Origin: Candidatus Stramentimicrobium fermentans
GTDB lineage: Bacteria; Atribacterota; Phoenicimicrobiia; Phoenicimicrobiales; Stramentimicrobiaceae
Direction: 5' to 3'
Length of the DNA: 8,410 nucleotides
NCBI GenBank assembly: GCA_012520575.1
Contig: JAAYOB010000003.1
Span: 1 to 8,410 of the forward strand
The notes under the pieces: generated by a model
Told to the model about the DNA's origin: nothing
Database searches by the model: none
The model's input: only the letters and a program-made list of their open reading frames with translations
Shown here: positions 1-5,623 of the stretch, one piece after another
How the letters are laid out: each line of letters starts with the position of its first letter
Numbering within the stretch: the first letter of the stretch is position 1
Program-made: the position numbers and the translations under genes

Positions 1-218
1 GCTACGGAGATGAACACCCCCGCTTTGGCATCAAAGGCGGAGAGAATGATGTTGCAGAACTGACTGAATATCTAAGAGTATTACTTGATATCGGCTATTT
101 AAACACAGACAACCCTCCCTTTGTAAGTTTTGAAGTCAAGCCCTTACCCGGAGAGCATCCTGAGGTTATCATTGCCAATGGTAAGAGGGTATTACGGGAG
201 GCTTGGGCGAGGGTGTGA
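1..218 (+). CDS. C-terminal end of a probable sugar phosphate isomerase/epimerase (partial, 5' end outside window)
   Basis: An open frame enters from the left edge (first complete codon at 3) and ends at TGA 216-218, giving 71 residues. It starts YGDEHPRFGIKGGENDV, continues with a helix-like TEYLRVLLDIGYL, then the strand FVSFEVKPLPGEHPEVII, and ends KRVLREAWARV. The pattern of a late beta strand with FEVKPLPGE followed by a terminal helix ending in EAW resembles the C-terminus of xylose isomerase-like TIM barrel enzymes (AP endonuclease 2 superfamily), which interconvert sugars or sugar phosphates. The catalytic metal ligands of that family lie mostly upstream and cannot be seen, so the substrate is unknown. 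The next gene, a hydroxyacid dehydrogenase, begins 115 bases downstream; a shared role in sugar or sugar-acid metabolism is possible but unproven. Confidence 0.65.
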   Translation, partial: YGDEHPRFGIKGGENDVAELTEYLRVLLDIGYLNTDNPPFVSFEVKPLPGEHPEVIIANGKRVLREAWARV

Positions 219-237
219 GATAAAGATAAAATATTAG

Positions 238-264
238 TTGATTTATCTTGGTGTACTCTAAAAT
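238..264 (+). promoter_or_regulatory. candidate sigma70-type promoter for the hydroxyacid dehydrogenase gene
   Basis: TTGATT at 238-243 (4 of 6 to TTGACA) and TAAAAT at 259-264 (5 of 6 to TATAAT) are separated by 15 bases, which is short of the ideal 17. It lies in the 115-base gap between the preceding stop codon and the dehydrogenase start, so the dehydrogenase could be transcribed on its own. The gap is AT-rich, which makes chance matches common, and read-through from the upstream gene is equally possible. Confidence 0.3.
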
Positions 265-333
265 GGTCAAAGCACAACCTAATTTTATTAATACTATTAA
301 AATGATAAATTTATTTTAAAAAAGGAGAGCGAT

Positions 334-1299
334 ATGAAAATTGTTGTATTAGATGGATATACTTTAAATCCCGGTGATCTTAGTTGGGACAAACTTGAAG
401 CATTTGGAGGGTTAACAGTATACGACCGTACTTCATTAACTGATGAAGACGAAATCATCTCCCGCATAGGAGATGCAGAAATAGTATTTACTAACAAAAC
501 CCCTATTAGGGCTACTACCTTAAAAGCATGCCCAAACATCAAATTTATTGGTGTCTTAGCTACGGGATATGATGTTGTTGATGTTGGGGTAGCTAAAGAA
601 ATGAATATACCTGTTACCAATATTCCTACATATGGTACTGCTTCTGTCGGACAATTTGCTATTGGTTTATTATTAGAAATTTGTCACCATATAGGTCATC
701 ATAGCGAAGCAGTTCATGAAGGAAGATGGGAAACTAATCCTGATTGGTGTTTTTGGGATTATCCTTTGATTGAACTTGATGGTAAAACTATGGGGATTAT
801 TGGATTTGGTAGAATAGGTCAGAGAACAGGGACTATTGCTAAGGCCTTGGGTATGAATGTTATTGCACACGATGCGGTACAGAGCGAATATGGGAAAAAA
901 ATTGCTACCTATGTGGGCTTAGATGAATTACTCAAAACTTCTGATGTAATAGCTCTACATTGCCCACTATTACCATCTACTAAGGGAATTATTAATAAAG
1001 ACACTATCTCTAAAATGAAAGACGGTGTAATTATTATAAATAATAGCCGTGGACCTCTGGTTATAGAAGAAGATTTAGCTGAAGCCTTGAATAGTGGTAA
1101 AGTGTATGCAGCTGGCTTGGACGTAGTAAGTTCTGAGCCGATTAAAGGAGATAATCCACTGTTAAAAGCGAAAAATTGTTTCATTACTCCTCATATTTCC
1201 TGGGCACCTAAAGAGAGCAGAGGAAGATTAATGAATATCGCAATTGATAATTTAGCTAAATTCTTAGAAGGCTCCCCTATTAATGTAGTAAACAAATAA
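334..1299 (+). CDS. D-2-hydroxyacid dehydrogenase, glycerate dehydrogenase / hydroxypyruvate reductase type
   Basis: This 321-residue cytosolic enzyme, a usual length for the family, should catalyse NAD(H)-dependent interconversion of a 2-keto acid and its D-2-hydroxy acid. The N-terminal part (1-100) forms half of the substrate domain, with the segment VLATGYDVVDV at 74-84. The nucleotide-binding domain has the GxGxxG loop GFGRIG at 157-162. An aspartate (D180) closes the next strand and favours NAD over NADP. The catalytic triad is visible: Arg239 in NNSRGPLV, Glu268 in VVSSEPI and His287 in TPHISWAP. The ATG at 334 follows AAGGAGAG by a few bases, and no upstream start is better. The closest recognisable group is glycerate dehydrogenase (HprA-like), but substrate choice within this superfamily is hard to read, and lactate, 2-hydroxyisocaproate or phosphoglycerate dehydrogenase activity is possible. 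The short length lacks the ACT domain of many SerA enzymes. Confidence 0.9.
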   Translation: MKIVVLDGYTLNPGDLSWDKLEAFGGLTVYDRTSLTDEDEIISRIGDAEIVFTNKTPIRATTLKACPNIKFIGVLATGYDVVDVGVAKEMNIPVTNIPTYGTASVGQFAIGLLLEICHHIGHHSEAVHEGRWETNPDWCFWDYPLIELDGKTMGIIGFGRIGQRTGTIAKALGMNVIAHDAVQSEYGKKIATYVGLDELLKTSDVIALHCPLLPSTKGIINKDTISKMKDGVIIINNSRGPLVIEEDLAEALNSGKVYAAGLDVVSSEPIKGDNPLLKAKNCFITPHISWAPKESRGRLMNIAIDNLAKFLEGSPINVVNK

Positions 1300-1403
1300 T
1301 AATGCGTAATTATAAGAGCAATAGGTCTTAGCCGATTAAGCTAACAAGCGTCAGAATAGAATACCGAAATTTTTAATAGAACAGGTTAAGCAGAATCCTT
1401 CGC

Positions 1404-1440
1404 GGTGTAAATGATAATTTATTTATACCATCAGTTTTAT
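1404..1440 (+). terminator. weak AT-rich hairpin after the dehydrogenase gene, possible terminator
   Basis: Bases 1404-1412 (GGTGTAAAT) pair with 1421-1429 (ATTTATACC), giving nine pairs with one G-U and an eight-base loop. The downstream T-rich stretch (TTTTATTA) begins only about five bases after the stem and is short, so this is at best a weak rho-independent terminator about 100 bases after the stop codon. No other terminator is apparent between the dehydrogenase and the riboswitch promoter. Confidence 0.25.
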
Positions 1441-1513
1441 TAAAATTCTGTATTGAACAAAAGTTAATATACTTAAATTGTCTTAGAATATTAACAATTA
1501 TCTAGAAAATGAT

Positions 1514-1541
1514 TTGACTTCTATCAATATATCATTAAAAT
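1514..1541 (+). promoter_or_regulatory. sigma70-type promoter driving the lysine riboswitch and carrier gene
   Basis: TTGACT at 1514-1519 and TAAAAT at 1536-1541 each match the consensus at five of six positions, with a 16-base spacer. Transcription would start near 1548, about 20 bases before the first leader hairpin and about 40 bases before the aptamer P1 helix. This is the expected placement for a riboswitch leader. Confidence 0.7.
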
Positions 1542-1568
1542 GGAATATAACAATTAAATAATGGGATG

Positions 1569-1592
1569 CCTCACTTTATGTCTGAAGTGAGG
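1569..1592 (+). promoter_or_regulatory. upstream leader hairpin that competes with aptamer P1
   Basis: CCTCACTT at 1569-1576 is perfectly complementary to AAGTGAGG at 1585-1592, an eight-pair stem with an eight-base loop. Its 3' arm includes 1589-1592, the first four bases of the 5' strand of P1, so this hairpin and a full P1 cannot coexist. It forms first during transcription. It may delay or destabilise P1 unless lysine is present, leaving the 3' strand of P1 free for the antiterminator. The pairing is directly visible; the regulatory role is inferred. Confidence 0.55.
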
Positions 1593-1771
1593 TAGAGGCG
1601 CGAACGATCAAGAGTACTGATAGGGAGCCCAGGCAGCGTTGAACTATCAGAAAAGGGGTCTTCGCCGAAGTCTGTGGGTCCATGCATTAAGCCCCAGGCT
1701 GGGGTTATGGTGAATAACCATAACACTGCCATCTAAGAGAACTCCTATGCTTAGGTGGAGCGCTATCTCAT
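1587..1771 (+). ncRNA. lysine riboswitch aptamer (L box)
   Basis: The sequence carries the conserved L-box elements: GGTAGAGGCGCGA after the 5' side of P1, the loop-E-like AAGAGTA at 1610-1616, AAAAGGGGTC before TCGCCGAAG at 1662-1670, and closing GGAGCGCTATCTC. The helices can be traced. P1 pairs 1589-1595 with 1763-1769 and can extend to 1587/1771. P2 includes 1617-1623 with 1644-1650. The P4 hairpin has 1704-1711 with 1717-1724. P5 pairs 1731-1737 with 1750-1756. This five-helix fold around one junction is the lysine-binding class found in lysC, lysA and lysine transporter leaders. It lies directly before an NhaC-family carrier, a known target (lysine transporter LysW type). Binding of lysine should stabilise P1 and switch the gene off through the terminator at 1813-1860. 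Confidence 0.95.
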
Positions 1772-1827
1772 CGAGAAGAGATAAAGGGGGATAAATATAC
1801 TTGCTGTTTATTAGGGCAATCGATGAG
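1767..1827 (+). promoter_or_regulatory. antiterminator of the lysine riboswitch
   Basis: CTCATCGA at 1767-1774 is the exact reverse complement of TCGATGAG at 1820-1827. The first arm uses the last three bases of the P1 3' strand, and the second arm lies inside the 5' arm of the terminator. Pairing therefore excludes both the lysine-bound aptamer and the terminator. ATAAA at 1791-1795 with TTTAT at 1807-1811 could add a hairpin inside the intervening loop. Without lysine this structure should form and allow read-through into the carrier gene. Confidence 0.75.
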
Positions 1828-1860
1828 CGTAAATGCGCTTATAGGTTGCCCTTTTTATTT
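1813..1860 (+). terminator. rho-independent terminator, expression platform of the lysine riboswitch
   Basis: Bases 1813-1830 pair with 1835-1852 in an 18-position stem with a single G/A mismatch (1822 with 1843), two G-U pairs near the middle and top, and a four-base AAAT loop. The base is AGGGCAA with TTGCCCT, followed immediately by TTTTTATTT. It sits 130 bases before the carrier start codon, so it acts as an attenuator and not as the end of a gene. Confidence 0.93.
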
Positions 1861-1991
1861 ATCTTTCTAACTAAAGCAAAAATAGGAGTTAATTTTAAAA
1901 TACGAGAGGAAGGAGGAGAAAGTTTATTTTATAAAGTTTTTAAGGAATTATTTTACGATAGTAATTAAAAAAATAAAGGAGTAACTAAAAA

Positions 1992-3665
1992 ATGTTGAGA
2001 AGGAGTAATTATACTCGTTATATTGTTGCCATTATTACAGTGCTCGCCGTTTTGTCTTTTTTAGCCGCAAACGGTTGGGCCGATGAAGAAAATGGAAATA
2101 GTAATGGTAATTATGGTCTTATGTCTTTAGTGCCACCCATTTTGGCGATCGTTCTCTGTATTATCTTAAAAGAGGCGTTAGTCTCTTTACTCATCGCTGT
2201 TGTAGTAGGTGTCACTATCCTAAATAGCGGCAATCTATGGACTGCCTTTGAAAATACGGCGAATATCCTAATTGCTCAGGTCGCAGATGAGTGGAATGCC
2301 AGTATTATATTATTCTTCTTTTTGGTGGGTGGTTTGATGGGCATGATATTTTTCTCCGGTGGAGGGCAGGCTTTTTTGGAATCCATCAGCAAGAAAGCTA
2401 ACAACTCTAGAATGGCACAGATCTTTCCCTGGCTTGGCGGTATTGTGGTCTTTATTGATGACTATGCTAACTCTGCCTTTGTGGGAAACCTTTTCCGTCC
2501 CCTCTCCGACAAATATTATATATCCCGGGAGAAATTATCCTATATTGTTGACTCTACTGCTGCACCGGTCTCTTCCATATTTTTAATCTCCACCTGGATA
2601 GGTTATCAGGTTGGAACTATTGGGGATTCTCTCCCGGAAGGTATTACTGTTTCTCCTTATTTTTTATGGTTGAACAGTGTCCCCTACAGTTTTTATTCCA
2701 TACTGGCTATCCTTATGGTTGGGATTATCGCCTGTACCGGCAGAGACTTCGGACCGATGTTGAAGGCAGAACATAGGGCGAGAACTACACATCAGCTCTG
2801 GGCGGAAGACGCTAGACCGTTATCCGGTACCTCAGATCTGCAGGTAGCTAAAAACGCCTCTAAAAATTCTCTGAATCTGTGGATACCTATTATCCTGCTT
2901 ATAGTACTGTCTTTCTATTTTATGTGGATGAGTGGTGGGGGCAGTGAGGCAGAATCATTCTCACAGGCAATTTCGGATGCTGATTCTATGTTTGCCATTA
3001 TGTTGGCTACGCTAATTGCTTTCTTTGTGGCTTTGGTGATGTATATAGTGCAAAGAATTGCTACTGTGGCAGAGCTAATGGACTCTTTCCTCAATGGAGC
3101 GAAGATGATGGTTTATGCTACCTTAATTTTAGTAGCGGCCTGGTCTATTAAAGAGGTTTGTGACCAATTAGGTACAGCGCCTTTTATTGTTAATGCCTTG
3201 GAAGGAATATTATCGCCGTTGATGTTGCCTATTTTAACTTTCATTGTATCCTGTTTTGTAGCTATTTTTACCGGTACTTCCTGGGGCACAATGGGGATTG
3301 TGGTTCCCATCGTGATTCCTTTGGCGGTAAGTGTAGGTGCACCACTTCCTATTGTTATTTCCAGTGTCTTAACCGGTGCCGTTATGGGTGACCATTGCAG
3401 CCCTATTTCTGATACTACTATTATGTCATCCACCTTTTCCGGCTCAGACCATATGGACCATGTCAAAACCCAATTCCCCTACTCTATCCTGGTAGCTTTA
3501 ATAGCTATAGTTTGCTATGTCCTGGTGGGAGTTGGTTTACCGGTTATTGTTGTTTTAGTGATAGGTGCTGCCCTGCTCTATCTGTCGATAATGGTTCTTT
3601 CCACTCTTTCCGCAAAACAGCTGGGTATTACCTTTCCGTTGGAAAAAGAAGTAAGTAAACCATAA
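1992..3665 (+). CDS. NhaC-family membrane carrier, probable lysine transporter
   Basis: The 557-residue protein is a polytopic inner-membrane carrier of the NhaC Na+/H+ antiporter superfamily. Long hydrophobic segments lie roughly at 8-28, 44-78, 104-122, 146-165, 190-212, 228-250, 297-314, 334-355, 372-390, 405-445, 450-466 and 497-540. Family motifs are DDYANSAFVGN at 156-166 followed by RPLSDKY and IVDSTAAP (185-192), FTGTSWGT at 426-433, and GDHCSPISDTTIMSS at 466-480. The first 30 residues (basic MLRR, hydrophobic run, then NGWADEE) look like a signal peptide or an extra leading helix. The ATG follows AAAGGAG at 1975-1981. A lysine riboswitch with attenuator controls it and a terminator follows, so it is a single-gene unit. 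In other bacteria NhaC-type genes behind L boxes are predicted lysine importers (LysW). I infer lysine uptake, possibly driven by Na+ or H+; a generic Na+/H+ antiporter label would miss this. Confidence 0.88.
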   Translation: MLRRSNYTRYIVAIITVLAVLSFLAANGWADEENGNSNGNYGLMSLVPPILAIVLCIILKEALVSLLIAVVVGVTILNSGNLWTAFENTANILIAQVADEWNASIILFFFLVGGLMGMIFFSGGGQAFLESISKKANNSRMAQIFPWLGGIVVFIDDYANSAFVGNLFRPLSDKYYISREKLSYIVDSTAAPVSSIFLISTWIGYQVGTIGDSLPEGITVSPYFLWLNSVPYSFYSILAILMVGIIACTGRDFGPMLKAEHRARTTHQLWAEDARPLSGTSDLQVAKNASKNSLNLWIPIILLIVLSFYFMWMSGGGSEAESFSQAISDADSMFAIMLATLIAFFVALVMYIVQRIATVAELMDSFLNGAKMMVYATLILVAAWSIKEVCDQLGTAPFIVNALEGILSPLMLPILTFIVSCFVAIFTGTSWGTMGIVVPIVIPLAVSVGAPLPIVISSVLTGAVMGDHCSPISDTTIMSSTFSGSDHMDHVKTQFPYSILVALIAIVCYVLVGVGLPVIVVLVIGAALLYLSIMVLSTLSAKQLGITFPLEKEVSKP

Positions 3666-3693
3666 GCTGGACAATTTATTCAAACTCGTAAAT

Positions 3694-3750
3694 AGGCAAT
3701 CCATCTCTTTATTTTGTTAAGTAAAGGGTATGGATTGTCTTTTTTTATTT
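3694..3750 (+). terminator. rho-independent terminator after the carrier gene
   Basis: A long hairpin starts about 28 bases after the carrier stop codon. Bases 3694-3704 (AGGCAATCCAT) pair with 3730-3740. After a one-base bulge (T3729), 3705-3711 (CTCTTTA) pairs with 3722-3728 (TAAAGGG), leaving a ten-base loop. The descending arm runs into a tract of T residues (3740-3746, then ATTT). This separates the lysine-regulated unit from the downstream aminotransferase cluster. Confidence 0.92.
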
Positions 3751-3804
3751 CTGAAGAATAAAGAACAGTAACTCTGAAGAACTGCAATAGGTGTCGGTAA
3801 ATAC

Positions 3805-3833
3805 TTGACAAAATACTGTTTTTTATTTAAATT
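3805..3833 (+). promoter_or_regulatory. candidate promoter for the aminotransferase cluster
   Basis: A perfect -35 box TTGACA lies at 3805-3810. With the ideal 17-base spacer, the -10 would be TAAATT at 3828-3833 (4 of 6 to TATAAT). It is the best promoter in the gap between the carrier terminator and the aminotransferase. The -10 overlaps the 16-bp palindrome at 3824-3839. Confidence 0.5.
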
Positions 3834-3839
3834 TAAATA
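3824..3839. repeat. 16-bp perfect AT-only palindrome overlapping the candidate -10 box
   Basis: TATTTAAATTTAAATA reads the same on both strands and covers the predicted -10 region of the promoter for the cluster, where a dimeric repressor could block transcription. It contains only A and T, and the local sequence is AT-rich, so coincidence is a real possibility. Confidence 0.35.
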
Positions 3840-4183
3840 GGGTAAAGGTATTATGTTTTTAGATAAACATAATGATAAAGAGAAAGAAGATAATTAAAAT
3901 TCTTGTCAATTACTCCACCTTTTTATGAATAAAAAAAGACCAAAGTCCCATATATCTTCACTCAATAAAGTGACCATAGAGGTTTCCAGATGTCTTGCAT
4001 TAGATATAGGATTATGCTTATGCATGATATTTTATTATACTTTAGGGAACAGAAATCCGGAAAATTGATAAAGAGAAGATAGCCTAAATTTTTCCAATAG
4101 AATGGTAATCATATATTAAAAAAATAAGGCGGGTCTCGAATAGTGCAAATAAACCATAAATATTTTAAAGAAGGAGAAAGATA

Positions 4184-5494
4184 ATGAGTAAATCAATCTT
4201 GATTAAGACCAGTATTCCCGGCCCTGAATCATTAAAGTTTGTTAAAGATAGAGATAGGTATGTGGCAAGTGCCCTAGGAGGCTCCTTATCTCCTTGTTAT
4301 ATTGCTAAAGGGGAAGGTGCCATTGTTACTGATGTTGATGGAAACCGGTTTATTGATTTGACGGGGGGGTGGGGTTGCCTTATGGTGGGGCATGCCCATC
4401 CCAAGGTAGTACAAGCCGTAAAAGAGCAAGTAGAAAATTTTACCCATACGGATTTCACCGCTGTCCCTTACAATTCTTATGTGGAATTATGCAAAAAATT
4501 AGCGGAGCTTGCTCCCGGCAAATCAGAAAAATCTGCCTGTCTTTTTAACAGCGGAGCTGAAGCAATTGAAAATGCGGTAAAAATTGCCCGGGCTGCTACG
4601 GGCAGAGCAGGGATTATAGTATTTGACAATGCCTTCCATGGCAGAACCTTGCTCACCATGACTATGACCCACAAGTCTATGCCTTATAAATATAAGTATG
4701 GGCCTTTTGCTCCCGAGGTCTATCGTCTGCCCTATCCCAATACCTACCGTCCCTCCATTGATATAAAGGATTTAGAAACTATAATGACCAATGTGGTTAA
4801 TCCGGAAACAGTTGCGGCCATGGTCATAGAACCAATGCAAGGGGAAGGAGGCTTTAATATCCCGGTCGATGGTTTCCTGGAGCATATCAGAGCATTATGT
4901 GATAAATATGGTATATTAATGGTAACCGATGAGATACAATGTGGCGTAGGTAGAACCGGAAAGTTTTTTGCTATTGAGCATTGGAATATCGAACCTGATA
5001 TTATCTGTCTGGCAAAATCTTTAGGTTCGGGATTGCCCTTATCGGCAGTCATTTTGAAAAAAGAGATAACCGGTTCGTTTCCGGGGGGTACTATAGGAGG
5101 AACTTATGTGGGTAATCCCTTATGCTGTAAAGCAGCCCTGCAGGTTCTGAAAATTATAGAAGAAGAGAATTTACTGGACCGGGCTGTGGAGGTAGGACAG
5201 CAGCTGAAGAGCAGATTTATGGATATGAGGAGTAAATACGAGATAGTGGGAGATGTGCGCGGAATGGGGGCCATGGTAGCCATTGAATTGGTAAAAGATA
5301 GGGCTGCCAAAACGCCTGCTCCGGATAAGGTAAGTGCAGTTATCGATTACTGTGTCAAGCACGGTGTTCTGGTACCCAGTGCCGGGATTAACAAGAATGT
5401 GTTAAGGATTCTGGTTTCCCCGGTTATTACTGATGATCAGTTGCAGGAAGCGCTTGATGTCATTGACAATGCCCTTGCTCTGGTAAGTGAATAA
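4184..5494 (+). CDS. class III PLP-dependent aminotransferase, 4-aminobutyrate aminotransferase-like
   Basis: The 436-residue cytosolic enzyme belongs to fold-type I, class III aminotransferases, which move the terminal amino group of omega-amino acids (4-aminobutyrate, 5-aminovalerate, ornithine and similar) to a keto acid. Visible features are the N-terminal GEGAIVTDVDGNRFIDLTGG region (43-62), the phosphate-binding NSGAEA at 122-127, FHGRT at 151-155, the E-P-M-Q-GEGG segment at 216-223, and MVTDEIQCGVGRTGK with Asp249 for the pyridine nitrogen. Lys278 in LAKSLGSGLPL is the predicted Schiff-base lysine. GGTYVGNPL with Thr307 completes the phosphate site from the partner subunit. The ATG follows AAGGAGA. 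It is the first gene of a three-gene cluster with a P-loop NTPase and an aldehyde ferredoxin oxidoreductase; the latter could oxidise the semialdehyde product. GabT-like is the nearest label, but the exact amino donor cannot be read from sequence; acetylornithine or diaminobutyrate aminotransferases are less likely alternatives. Confidence 0.88.
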   Translation: MSKSILIKTSIPGPESLKFVKDRDRYVASALGGSLSPCYIAKGEGAIVTDVDGNRFIDLTGGWGCLMVGHAHPKVVQAVKEQVENFTHTDFTAVPYNSYVELCKKLAELAPGKSEKSACLFNSGAEAIENAVKIARAATGRAGIIVFDNAFHGRTLLTMTMTHKSMPYKYKYGPFAPEVYRLPYPNTYRPSIDIKDLETIMTNVVNPETVAAMVIEPMQGEGGFNIPVDGFLEHIRALCDKYGILMVTDEIQCGVGRTGKFFAIEHWNIEPDIICLAKSLGSGLPLSAVILKKEITGSFPGGTIGGTYVGNPLCCKAALQVLKIIEEENLLDRAVEVGQQLKSRFMDMRSKYEIVGDVRGMGAMVAIELVKDRAAKTPAPDKVSAVIDYCVKHGVLVPSAGINKNVLRILVSPVITDDQLQEALDVIDNALALVSE

Positions 5495-5606
5495 GAAAAA
5501 TATTAGATTAATAAAGACCAATTTTTTCCCGGGATAACAATTAAAGGTTTAACAAAGACAAACAATTATAGAATAGTGAGCGCAAATTTAAAATAAATAA
5601 AATACA

Positions 5607-5623
5607 GAGGAGTGATTTTTTTG
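5607..5623 (+). promoter_or_regulatory. ribosome binding site that points to a TTG start
   Basis: AGAGGAGTG at 5606-5614 is the only Shine-Dalgarno-like stretch. A GTG inside it at 5612 would overlap the site and cannot be used efficiently with it. The TTG at 5621-5623 is in the same frame, eight bases after AGGAG, and gives an N-terminus MKKQNVLIMGAAG that begins straight at the first strand of the Rossmann fold. Confidence 0.7.

Larger units (their letters stand above)
3751..4183. other. about 430-base non-coding region before the aminotransferase cluster
   Basis: I see no convincing gene here. A 14-codon frame at 3853-3897 (MFLDKHNDKEKEDN) lacks a good ribosome site and is probably chance. 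TCACT at 3958-3962 with AGTGA at 3969-3973 forms a small hairpin. TATACT at 4036-4041 is a good -10 match but has no matching -35. No T-box, sigma54 or known riboswitch signature is evident. If transcription starts at the candidate promoter at 3805-3833, the leader would be about 340 bases long, which is unusual and leaves room for regulation. Confidence 0.5.

Noticed and set aside
1330-1350. TTAGC and GCTAA inverted repeat after the dehydrogenase gene as a terminator
   Set aside because: The stem has only five pairs and is not followed by a T tract.
3113-3466. 117-codon open frame on the - strand inside the carrier gene
   Set aside because: It is antisense to a strongly conserved region of the NhaC-family protein, has no ribosome site and shows no recognisable family; it is a shadow of the real reading frame. 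The other - strand frames inside genes were rejected for the same reason.
3853-3897. Small open frame of 14 codons (MFLDKHNDKEKEDN) downstream of the candidate promoter
   Set aside because: There is no convincing ribosome site, the composition is dominated by A-rich lysine, aspartate and glutamate codons, and a frame this short is expected by chance. A leader peptide cannot be excluded.
4018-4041. Second promoter with -10 TATACT at 4036-4041 for the aminotransferase
   Set aside because: The -10 match is good, but no acceptable -35 lies 15 to 19 bases upstream and there is no extended TG, so it was not listed as a separate feature.
5531-5590. Resemblance to the lac operator (GGGATAACAATT and GTGAGCGCAA)
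   Set aside because: The two pieces are about 35 bases apart and in the wrong order for one operator; no repressor gene or related context is present, so this is coincidence in AT-rich sequence.
5495-5620. Terminator between the aminotransferase and the COG2403-type gene
   Set aside because: The TTTTTTCCCGGGA stretch has a CCCGGG palindrome but no stem followed by a T tract, so transcription probably continues.
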